This document shows positions 54,720 through 64,000 of a stretch of 64,000 bases of DNA, in pieces. The DNA comes from Cheiracanthium punctorium (taxonomy: Eukaryota; Arthropoda; Arachnida; Araneae; Cheiracanthiidae). The notes below the pieces were generated by a model. It saw only the letters and a program-made list of their open reading frames with translations. It had not been told where the DNA came from and did no database searches. The stretch is from NCBI GenBank assembly GCA_038373885.1, contig JAWZYV010011611.1, positions 186,001-250,000 of the forward strand, read 5' to 3'. The translations under genes were made by a program, and so were the position numbers. Every line of letters begins with the position of its first letter. The first letter of the stretch is position 1.

Positions 54720-56538
54720 TCTTATATAATAAAATCCGAGAGTAAACATTGTATGTAGCTATGTAGGTAGGTAGGTTTGTGACCACCGATGTTCTTGCGC
54801 GAGTCTCTCGATCGCATTGCGCCGAGACGGTTGGTCGCAGAATTTTGCATACGGCTTCACTGGGACAGATCCTAAGACGCCTCGGAGCGATTTTTCCGAA
54901 ATTTGAATTAGAAAATGTTTTATTTTATGTTTTGTCCGATTTTTAGCGATTTTTCTTGCATAATACGTAATAACGCCGGTCATTGAACTCGCAATAAAAC
55001 GATATTTGCATCATCGGATACAGGAGAAAATTTTCTTTCGAAAACAGTTTGTTTTGACTATGTAACATATTTTGCGGATTTTTGGGAATTTTTAAAAAAA
55101 TTTCTCTTTTGATGACGTTTGCGTAAAAATAATTTTAAAACTGTTGCATCTTTCATTCTTTCTGTCATAACTTTTTTATATTTCGGCAAAAGACGGAGCA
55201 TATATTGCGCCCACTTTTAAAAGAAGAACGGAGGGAAAATATAAATTAGGAGATTTTTTACGAATTTTTATGTAAAGAAGGATTTTGAATTGAATAAAAG
55301 CTGTTACAAGATTTCGGTATGATGTCTTCCGCTATGGTTGTCTGGGAAACAGTAACAATGAATAAAATTGCCATTTGAAAAACATAAATAAAATGACTTT
55401 AAAATAACTGAGTTTCCACATGTGAAATCTACGTAATTTTGATCTAACGAGATTAAAACCCCTTTCGAAACTCAATCAAAATAACGGGCTCACAAACAAA
55501 ACATACGCCACGCACGAAATTATTCCCTATTTTATATTACGTTGCCAGAAAAAGAATTGAATGCTGTTTTTTCAACGATGAATTATCCAGCATTATTTTC
55601 GATATAATTTTTAAACGGGACACGTTTTCGAATCGCAGGAAATATTTACGTGCTAAATACGCCAATCTGACAAGAATTATGCATAAAAATGTATGGAGAG
55701 CTGTTTTAATGGCAGCCAGAAAGTGAAATGATTATCGTTTATACTAATGCGTAAATTGCAAAGAATCACCAAAGAATAAAAAACTACATTAGTGCAAATA
55801 TCTAAACAGTTTCTTTAAATTAAATATTAAAGATGGAAAAACGAAAATATATTGGTATCAGTAAAGGATACTATAAGTAATAGTTATTAGATATGCTAGG
55901 GCAATATTGATCAAAGCACAATATACCGCGTTAATAAATACTTCGTGAAACTATTCGTTTCTTTTCGTTTTTCAACAGCCATCTTACATCACAGCTAACT
56001 AAACATTAAATAATTCTACGTCGCGTTAATATATCCCGCGGTAATTTCAACAGAAAATTCTGTACCTGAACTTTTTTTTTTCTTGGGAGATTCTGTTTTG
56101 TCACAAGTAGTTATGATCACATTTTAGGAAAATGTTCTCTTCTTGCCTTGCGAAGAGCGGGTACACACAACTATTTAATTATAAAATAAAACGGTTCTTC
56201 ACATCATGTAGTATCTAAGGTATTAATGGTATAACTTAAATCTAAAAAAGAGTATGATGTAGAAATGAGACATTTTGAAAGTTAGAAATTTTTAGGAACC
56301 GTCACGCTTTTCTTTTTCTGATCGCCAATGACACCGACATAGTTTTTTGTTTCATAATATTAACAATGTTCTCAGATCAGTATTTATACTAACTTTACGA
56401 ATAACTAATGAGTGACTTTACGCCAAGAGTCAAATCATTTTGTTTATTTTTAGATTCCACATTACTGGAATCAATTCGAATTATACATGTAAGAAAAAGT
56501 TTTGTTCCCTACCGTACGGAGAACGGGTACGCAGCTAG
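54720..56538 (+). mobile_element. Helitron-like repeat with two successive 3' ends
   Basis: A|TCTTATATAATAAAATCC at the left; right end gtacggagaacgggtacgcagCTAG|T. An earlier version of the end (gcgaagagcgggtacacacaaCTAT) is near 56174. Interior matches 11700-12749 in order. No helicase frame seen. Confidence 0.48.
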
Positions 56539-56544
56539 TATGTC

Positions 56545-57240
56545 ATATACTCCAAGCTGACCCTGAAAAAGAAGAACCACAGTAAAACCTACCTTTTCGA
56601 CCGCTCTGCTGCTTTCGACGACTTCATCCTGTAAAAGTACGCTGAACCTGTTGGGAAAGAAACGGCGATAAAAACAGTCAAGTGCCGTATCTTTCAGACA
56701 GCAATCTTTATTTTATATATCAATAAGCTTTGCGAAGGTACATCCAACACATGTAATCCCAACCTCACAGGAGGTTCTCGATAATCCTTATTTTTAGATG
56801 AATAATATACATGGTTTTGGAAAAGTACAAAGAAACGGACCCTGGCTACAATCAATCCCAAACAATAGACAGAACCTGCAGTTTAAAAACATGGATACAG
56901 AATAATAATTCGAAACCTACCTGCAGACGAAATCAACGCTTAAGAACACTGTGATAGAAAAACACAAAAAAAATGTACACTACCTGCATTCGAACCCAAC
57001 AAACAGAGGAAAACATCAGTTAAAGAACACAGTAATTATCACGAATTACCAATGATTCTTACTGGAGAGTTTAATGTTAATTTTCGCTCTCAAGAATCTC
57101 AGCCATTAGTTGATTTTTTAAAAGGAAAATTGGATCTAACTATTTTTTGTGTTCTCGACTTCAATCAACAACAAGTTTCTGTACAACGATAGATTTCTGT
57201 ATTTTCATGAAAATTAGCAAATTTAGAGAGTAAAATTTAT
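56545..57240 (+). pseudogene. decayed retroelement coding remains with endonuclease-like motif
   Basis: One frame near 57040-57130 reads ELPMILTGEFNVNF then PLVDFLKGKLDLTIF. The G-D/E-F-N-V-N-F box resembles the endonuclease/exonuclease/phosphatase fold of non-LTR or Helitron-associated proteins. Upstream fragments are broken by stops. Confidence 0.5.
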
Positions 57241-57512
57241 GTTTCACATTATAGTTACCACAAACCTATAATTTCATACATATAAAATTCAAGTGACATT
57301 CAAGTACCTATTTCCAATGAATAATATGAATATATTATTTATATAATCTCTGTAAAGTACATGAATAATAAATATAATTAAATTTTAATATGATATTTAT
57401 TTTAAGTTAAAGTTTAATCATTTCAGTGGTGATATGTGTCGTAAACGTCAGAGAAGTTTTACTTCAATCGCGCGTAAAGATTACACGCACACACTTTTTT
57501 TTTTTTTAACTT

Positions 57513-57831
57513 TCGGTACCAAACCTGTCCATTGTCACATGATACAACAATAGTACTTAAAGCTACTCATAATTCATTGATAACCTGTAGCTGACTTTTT
57601 ACAACAGAACTGGAAGTAAATGATGGTTCTAATTCGCTAGAGTTATCGTTCCATTTGATACACTTTGTATTTAATGATAACTATATTTTTTTACAGATTT
57701 CACAAAACGGCGTTATAAAGTAAGTCTCTTTCTTTCAAATGCCAAAAACCGTTTGACAAAATATGAGCAGATACGCCAACGCGAACTGTGTGCTGACGAT
57801 GTTTTCTGTGTCGGGAAACTTTCGTTGCAAC

Positions 57832-57835
<4 letters not shown>
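57513..57835. mobile_element. mariner-type miniature, truncated reversed copy
   Basis: Right end ...ggaaactttcgttgcaacctaa followed by TA; interior matches 7232-7560 in reverse (aacaatagtacttaaagct, gttccatttgatacac). The left end stops at ctttcggtaccaaacctg next to a T-run. Confidence 0.75.
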
Positions 57836-57872
<37 letters not shown>

Positions 57873-58253
57873 GTAAAATGGCTGAACGTACGAATCAAGG
57901 AATCATTCACAGCAGTTTCGTAGTCCAAATATTCAATGAACACAAAATCGTATCCAAAACAGGCATGAGTAGATATATCCAGTAAATAATTATTAATCAA
58001 ACTACAAAATTTATGGAATAGATAAGATTTTAATCAGAATACAATTCAGCATGGAATGAATACAATTCGCAATAGCTATTACTCAAAGTACATACGATAT
58101 GAAGATGCAATAAAGAGATATCAAATCACTAAGTCAAAACGCGCAAATTGCAGCTGTATTTTGGCTTGGAACAATTTTATTAAAGAGGATTATTGCCTAA
58201 TTATGGCAAGTTTGCAAATGCATCAAAATTAATATTATATAAAAATATGAAAT

Positions 58254-58257
<4 letters not shown>

Positions 58258-58297
<40 letters not shown>
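58258..58297. repeat. (TA)n microsatellite
   Basis: Twenty TA units; similar tracts at 57836-57869 and 30629-30648. Open frames across them are artefacts. Confidence 0.95.
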
Positions 58298-58300
<3 letters not shown>

Positions 58301-58425
58301 GAGTGTGCGAAATATCATCAAAGGTACGGGAAGGTTGTTGTGGCTTGCCCAGGGTGGAACGAGACTTCGCGGACCGTGATGCTGGGCAGGAGCGACCCTT
58401 ATAATATCACCTGGGGTTGAGCCAA

Positions 58426-58860
58426 CACCTCCTAGATATATAATACCTGAGAACAGAGGCTTTTACGTCATACCTAGGTCCACTAAAGTGACGTCATCAC
58501 ACATTTGATTTCGCAAAGTAAAACTATATTCAAAGTTTGTGGTGGATTTACTCCAGCATAAAACATTTTAATGATTTAAGATAGAAAATTTCATTTTATG
58601 ACAAATTGGAAAATTTAACTATTACTAATTATATAATATGATATAGAAATAGATCATAATAAATTATTTTTTATCAGAAAGGTATTTTAATTTTTATCTT
58701 CAACTTGAGATCTTGTAAAACTTGTAAAACTTGTATCATTCACCAGAAATTTTAAATAGTTTTACTTTGTGAAAGTAAAACAGTGATGACGTCATCTTAA
58801 AAGACCTGAAGATGACGTAAAAGCTCCTGTTCTCATGCCTTCTACATCTAGGAGGTGTTG
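58426..58860. mobile_element. CTCCTAGATA-family miniature transposon
   Basis: Ends caacacctcctagata / atctaggaggtgttg; gttgagc on both sides (7 bp). Interior shared with 14106-14510. Confidence 0.82.
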
Positions 58861-58936
58861 GTTGAGCGCAATATACCAGCATCGGGGTCTCACGGTCGTA
58901 GGACCGCCGCTGGAGTCCGCAGGGCGCAGTCGAACT

Positions 58937-59372
58937 GCCTCCTAGATACAGAAATCCTGAGCGCTGAAGCTTTGACGCCATCATTAGGCCTTCAAGTAAT
59001 GACGTCACCACACTTTCATTCTCAAAATATAACACTATTTCAGATTTATGGTGAATGCTACAAATATTAAAAAGTATCTTAAGTGAAATATAAAAATTAA
59101 AATACGTTCGTGACATAAAACAATTTATTGTGATTTACACCCTTATTACATTATATAATTAGTTATAGTTAAAAACTGCTCTTTTTTGTAAAATTAATTT
59201 TTCTATCTCAATTCATTAAAATGTTGTTATGAGAGAGTAAATTCACCAGAAATTTCGAATAGTTTTACTTTATCAAATTTAATCTGTGATGACGTCACCT
59301 TCAGAAAGCCGACTGATGACGTAGAGACTTGGCGACGTAGCAGTGGTTAGGCTTTCTATATGTAGGAGGCAG
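58937..59372. mobile_element. CTCCTAGATA-family miniature transposon, second adjacent copy
   Basis: Ends ctgcctcctagata / tatgtaggaggcag; interior gaagctttgacg, aaaaactgctctttttt, atgacgtca as in the other copies. About 75 bp of unrelated DNA separates it from the copy at 58426-58860. No clear duplication. Confidence 0.75.
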
Positions 59373-59379
59373 TGGCTGA

Positions 59380-60160
59380 TGCAGCCCAGCAGCGATTTTT
59401 TTCCGCGTGACCACAACTGCCAAAGAAACTTGTATCCAGTCGCCAAATAAAATGATATAATCGCAGTTGGACTCTGACTCATTCTTCCACCGGCAGCCGT
59501 AAAGCGTGCCCAAGGATTGCAGCCGGCATTTGCCAGCCTGGGAAATACCGGCCAGTAAGCCAGAAAATGTAAATATGGTTTAGTCTTCTAGGTACAGCTA
59601 CAGATGTTCAATATCTTACTCAGTAATTCCTGAGAATGGTGATGGTGCTGAATCTGGGAAAGAACCTCAGAAGTAGCAATTTCAAGACCTTTCATAAAGA
59701 TTACTGTCTAGGCGTCTAATAACACAAATGATTGTATCTGTTCAAACTGGAAAAATATCCTTGAATCAACGCGAGTACATAGGTATCGTCGCCACTCAAT
59801 GTTAGATTTGATCACGAGAAACGAGCGCCACTAACATCATAGCGGTTGATCGGAAAACTATTTGAACACAGTAGAGAAATTATAATGCGCATTGTTTACG
59901 GAAGAAGCCATATCGGCTTTCGCCATGTATAGCAATGAAAACGGGAGCGGAGTTTAACTGTGTTCAACTTCTTTGCTCAGGAAGAAGCTTACGTTTGCTT
60001 AAACGAATGTTAATCAACGAAAACTATAAGTGTAACAACAGTAAAGATTTTATTTATGCATAGTTAAAAAGCCCAATAATAAAAAATATTGTTGCTAATT
60101 AATAAACTAAGTATCTATATAAATTTCAAATATGCACGAATGTAAATCGGAACAGTAAAT
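59380..60160. other. no gene or element recognised
   Basis: Mixed-composition DNA without a family motif; short minus-strand frames at 59279-59513 overlap the miniature end and are not supported. Confidence 0.5.
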
Positions 60161-60169
60161 ATGTAAGTG

Positions 60170-60327
60170 CATAGCTGCTAACTTTCCCGTTTTTTCGGGA
60201 GATTTTCCACCACAATATTTAAACAGTCTGATTTTACATTAAAAAAATTCGGACTTGTTCTAAGCATACATTCGTAATGAAAATTAGTGGTGGAAAATCT
60301 CCCGAAAAAATCGTGAGAGTTGGCAGA
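60170..60327. mobile_element. 158-bp miniature, CTGCCAAC family, copy 1
   Basis: Left catagctgctaac..ttcgggagattttccaccac, right (reversed) tctgccaac..ttcgggagattttccaccac; tatgtaagtg occurs directly outside both ends (60160-60169, 60328-60337). Related to 62056-62215 in the right arm. Confidence 0.8.
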
Positions 60328-60667
60328 TATGTAAGTGTGTAATAGTGGCAAAGGTATTAAAAGACTCAAGGTCATTATGGCAGAGTGTGAAAAAATAGTG
60401 AGAATGCAATAAGAGAGTGAAATTACACTTCTTCATAGGATATTTTTACTAGTTTCTCCATTCGACTTCTAGAGCAACGAATTCCAAAACTTGCAACTGC
60501 TTTCCCATTGCAATGGTGACGTTTCCCATGCACTTTAAATGCCTGAGTGTTCTATAAAAAAAAGTTTGCTATGTCATGTATAGGAACTTTTGCGAAAAAA
60601 TTCACTTTGAACCACTCCTCAATGGGCTAAAGTTTCGTTCACACGTAGGTAAGTCCCAACCATAACA

Positions 60668-60910
60668 ATACAACAGTTTGTTTGTTTTGCACTATGGCAA
60701 GCCTGCACGAGGGGCATCTGCCTAGGGGGTACCTTTACCGGAGGACTTTTTAAGGGGCTCTCAGGCGTATTTGCGTTACATTCGGGGAAAACCCCCCGAA
60801 ACTCCAGACCATTAGATCGACAATCACACGATAGGCCAAAACATGTGATCTCCACCATTCAGTCATCTGCCATGTTCAGTGGTTTATCCACTCGGTTATG
60901 GCGGGACGGT
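60668..60910 (-). mobile_element. SINE, CTCCAGATGTAACGTG family, diverged
   Basis: Minus strand: cgccataaccgagtggataa head, ctgaacatggcag, ggagtttcggggggtt, cagatgcccctcgtgcaggc tail. Confidence 0.7.
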
Positions 60911-60919
60911 TTTATAAAA

Positions 60920-61165
60920 AAGAAAATCCTCTGAGAAAAGGAAATAGATCATAATGAATAAATTTGCATGAGACGGGTATTTTAATTTATGATAGTTTCT
61001 AATATTTGTAGCATTCACTAGAAATTTTAAATAGTTTTAGTTTTTGAAATTGAAACTGTGATAATGCCAAATTTAGTGGTGAAGGAGTTGTAAAGCTTTC
61101 GATATCTAGCAGGCGTTGTCAGAGAAAAAAATTTCTAGATATAGAAAGCCTGACTGTCGTTTCAA
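60920..61165. mobile_element. CTCCTAGATA-family fragment
   Basis: gatcataatgaataaat, gtttctaatatttgtagcattcac and ctttcgatatctagcaggcgttg match the right half of the family. A second, reversed end (ctagatatagaaagcct) follows at 61135-61152. Confidence 0.6.
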
Positions 61166-62055
61166 TGTCGTCAGCTCTAGGGATGGGCTTAATGGTGATT
61201 TTCGCGTATCGGTGAAAAGAGTGATTGCTACTCTGGAGTAGCAGTGATCCTTAATGGTGATTGAGTACTCATTTACTCTTTAGGTGACCGTCACCGTTTA
61301 GTTTTAAATGGTGATAGTCACCTATAAGAAAATGAGTACTCGCTTACTCTTTAGGTGATTGTCACGGATAAAAGGCTCTTTCGCCGTTTACTTTTAGATG
61401 TGCTCGGCGAGAGGAAGTTTTCTGTTACTGGTTTCGCTTCGAAGCGGTATGGGGGGGGGGGGTTGTATCATTTGCTCTTTGGCCTTTGATTTTTTTTTCT
61501 TGATTGTCGGAGCAAATTTCTCCTTTGCTAGAATATGTGTCACAGTAACTATATGCCAAGGGCGGATTAAAGGTAGGGGGGCGGAGGGGGTGACCGCCCT
61601 CCCCGAGAAAAAAGAAATTAATGTAAACGATCCTAGTTTACTTCCATAAAATGGATGTATATGCCAATCTTCTAACTAACCGCCTCCCCCCTGACAAACT
61701 TGCATTAATCTGCCACTGCGCAGTTTATAGTATTTGAAGATTTATAGGTGCTTTGAGCCAAGGATGTACTTAATGGCGAGGAGGGAGGAGGCCCCCTCAT
61801 GAAGCAATTAGAAAAACAGTTAATATGAAGCATTTAAATTAATTGTAACAGTAAGATTTAAAATACCGCATCGCTCACCCCCCCCCCTCGTCCGAAAGAT
61901 AAACCTGTACTACTGCTTTCACCGTTTAAATGACAGTTTTTTCCGTAGCGTCATAAGGTATACGGAGATTTACTGTGTCGGAACGAGGTGGGATATGGGA
62001 TATTTAGTTATTTTTGGTGTCGCTTGGTGGTGGAGACGTATAGAGGTTGGGTTGG

Positions 62056-62215
62056 CAGAGGTGCCAAGTCTCCGGCTTTTTACGAGAGTTTTCCTACCAC
62101 TAACTTCTACTTGCAAGTTTTTACTAATTAATTCCAAATATTTTATGTATAATAAAACTGTTCAAAAATTGTGGTGAGAAATCTCCCGGAAAAAGCCGGA
62201 GACTTGGCAGCTCTG
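62056..62215. mobile_element. 160-bp miniature, right arm only
   Basis: Ends cagaggtgccaagtctccgg / (reversed) cagagctgccaagtctccgg, 25 bp nearly perfect. The left arm at about 43790 reads straight through (accccacccaacctcta), so it inserted after the arms formed. Related to 60170-60327. The open frame 61995-62177 is an artefact. Confidence 0.88.
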
Positions 62216-63555
62216 AGTTAGGTATGGGTTCTTGACTGTTTCCCTCCCCCCGCCTTCCTTCTCTGTCGTTGATTGCGGTTGCTCGTTTGACTGTTTGTTC
62301 GAGAAAGATGGTATTTTACTTTCAGGGGTGAATTTTTGCTCGCTCGCTTAGCGTCAGTTTGTTGGAACATAGTGGCTAGAGGCAACGCTATTTAAAAGTA
62401 TTTTTATTATTTAAAGATTACCTTAGTAAATGGTGTTTTGAGCTATATAATTTTCACTGAGTATTAAAAATAGTTTTTTTAATTTAATTTTTAAAGCTTT
62501 TCTTTCTTTTTTTTAATAATATGTTTGCTGGAATTTAAAAAATTGCTTAAATTCAAATAAGTTATGCTAAATAAACCTAATGGTTATAACTGCGTGAGCT
62601 GGGTTTAATACTTCTGGTTATAATGCAACCAAAAGCTCACTTGTCGGAATTTACGGTCCCGAATAAAGTACTATTAAGAAAAACCTGCAATAATAAACAT
62701 CTATCTTAACTGGCCCTTTTTTTAATGAGTAGCGCGCTCTTAAAAGCTTTTAATAAACAATAGGGCCGACGCATGAGCTATGATACGCTTTTACTATATA
62801 TTAGTACTTTAGTGAGTATTTAAAATCTGTGCTTCAGATTATTTTTGTTTGTGTGTTCTGAGTCTGAAGTTTTAAGATTAAATGTAATAAATTGTGAAGA
62901 ATTTTCGAAAGTGGGACGTTTGATGTAGAATACTTTTTAGTTAAAGAAGTGCTCAAAAATCTTCTCTTGTATGTGTTAGATTATTAAAACCGAATCATGC
63001 TACTTTGAAGCAACTCAATTTTAGAGGTCTTTCTTTTCGTTGGGTGCGGGATGGAGAGAATTATCTTGCTATTACAGTGGTGTACTCCTAAGATAAAAAA
63101 TGAAGGGACCAGGCACGTATCCAGAAAAACATTTTGGAGGGCGTCCAAATGGTAAAAAAGAAAGAATTTTTCACAGAAACAGTATATCATTTTAGTAACA
63201 AAAAAATCAAAATTTCGGGGGGGGGGGGTCGGTCCCCCTGGACCCCTTTCTTAAAAACGTCCTTGAGACGGAAGCTCATTTTTTTAGAAAATTCAACTTA
63301 AATGTATGCAATTACTTAATTGTAATCATTCTTCAAAAGAAAATTAAACTAAATTATTCATTTCAATTATTTATGAATTGGTTATTATTACTTTGGAGTA
63401 ACTGACTTTAGAGTACACTACTGTAATAGAAAGTTTTGACTGCAAAGCATTGTAATTTTGACCAACAGTGCCTTTAAAAAAATTCTGACAACATGACATA
63501 TGTTTGCAATTTCTAAAAATATGTTTATATTATTTAGCATTTACAACTAGATTGG

Positions 63556-63790
63556 GGCCCCACCTTGACTGAATGGATAAGACACTGAACATGGAACTGA
63601 GTGCTGAAGTGTGAAGATTCCACGTTCAAACCTACCGCCGTAGCTAGCAACCTAACGGGCCAGAGTTTCGGGCGGTTTTCTCCAGATGTAACGTGAATAC
63701 GCATTAAAACCCTTTAAAGAGTCCTCAGACCAAGGCACCTCCATCTTAGGCAGATACCCCTCGTGTAGACTTGCTATAACACTAAACAAA
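63556..63790 (+). mobile_element. SINE, CTCCAGATGTAACGTG family, in right arm
   Basis: ccttgactgaatggataagaca head, agagtttcgggcggttttct, ccagatgtaacgtgaata, aggcacctccatc, tgctataacactaaac tail. Mirror of 42262-42475. Confidence 0.75.
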
Positions 63791-63930
63791 CAAACAATAC
63801 CACAAGGTTGTTAGTAAGTCTCTAAACTACCCAGTCTCTAAACTAACTAGTTTTTTAGTAACTTACCTAAGATCTACTTAGGTAAAATACTAAAAAACTT
63901 CGTAAAATAACACCATAAGGGTTACTTGAG

Positions 63931-63979
63931 CGGTTATACAGCTGTTTCGAGCAAAAACTTTTTTGCTCGTCATCAGTGG
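63931..63979 (-). ncRNA. hammerhead-like motif at the window edge
   Basis: Minus strand: CCA, CTGATGA, extra C, GAGCAAAA ... TTTTGCTC, GAAAC, AGCT, GTA. Core and cleavage triplet are intact and stem III can form (AC/GU), but the following TAACC does not pair with CCA beyond one base. Confidence 0.5.
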
Positions 63980-64000
63980 AAACAATGAAATTTTTCACTT

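Larger units (their letters stand above)
61177..64000. repeat. right arm of a large inverted repeat (runs off the window)
   Basis: Reverse complement of 41944-44740, beginning ctagggatgggctta and continuing to the last base. Contains the mirror SINE (63556-63790), the ggtcggtccccctggacccc block (63117-63265) and the Penelope-like half with its hammerhead motif. Private insert: 62056-62215. Confidence 0.93.

Noticed and set aside
41944..64000. Polinton/Maverick-type giant transposon
   Set aside because: Long inverted arms fit, but no polymerase B, integrase, protease or capsid coding relic was seen in the spacer, and the right end is outside the window.

Overview
The window looks like a piece of an AT-rich, repeat-laden arthropod genome, most likely an arachnid such as a spider (inference from the split elongase gene, the tropomyosin-like sequence, the Gag type and the mix of SINEs, hAT/mariner/piggyBac miniatures, jockey-like LINEs and Penelope-like fold-backs). 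There are no bacterial-style operons. Almost none of the longer open frames is a host gene.

The one host gene I can support is an ELOVL-type very-long-chain fatty acid elongase on the minus strand. I assembled it by eye from six short exons: 27401-27440 (start codon), 24144-24328, 22117-22188, 15854-15913, 7034-7142 and 914-1050. All are bounded by GT/AG splice signals and their phases join exactly (603 nt, 201 codons). It carries the family's K-x-x-E-L-x-D-T, H-x-x-H-H and YSYYGLSA motifs. The last exon must lie left of position 1. The introns of this 26.5-kb gene hold most of the transposons in the first 27 kb: two mariner-type miniatures (432-832, 7232-7627), Helitron-like repeats, a 667-bp tandem duplication, two Penelope-like palindromes (5821-6114, 10977-11106), a GC-rich hAT miniature (13460-13833), a 90-bp-armed palindrome at 17 kb, a decayed jockey-like LINE broken by two DNA elements (about 18.4-20.85 kb), a second LINE fragment (25.2-25.9 kb) and a piggyBac-type miniature (26655-27030).

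From 30.65 to 35.27 kb lies a young LTR retrotransposon. It has Gag remnants, a CCHC knuckle and a retropepsin fused in one 370-codon frame to a processed copy of a host tropomyosin. There is no reverse transcriptase, RNase H or integrase. The two LTRs are nearly identical, and a second LTR-leader-gag start plus an LTR fragment follows in tandem. A piggyBac-type miniature inserted in the first leader and a hAT miniature at the second LTR boundary; the uninterrupted sister copy proves the first. Directly after it sits a 1.8-kb hAT relic (35347-37157) with a recognisable transposase C-terminus and a smaller hAT copy nested inside.

From 41.94 kb to the window edge the DNA forms a large inverted repeat: arms of about 2.8 kb (41944-44740 and 61177-64000) around a 16.4-kb spacer of nested SINEs, hAT miniatures, Helitron-like repeats, satellites and TA microsatellites. 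Each arm has its own later insertion. The outer part of each arm is a Penelope-like palindrome with hammerhead-ribozyme-like cores; the palindrome at 5.9 kb has the most complete core. The most unusual items are the tropomyosin-carrying retrotransposon, the paired hammerhead motifs and the large inverted repeat.
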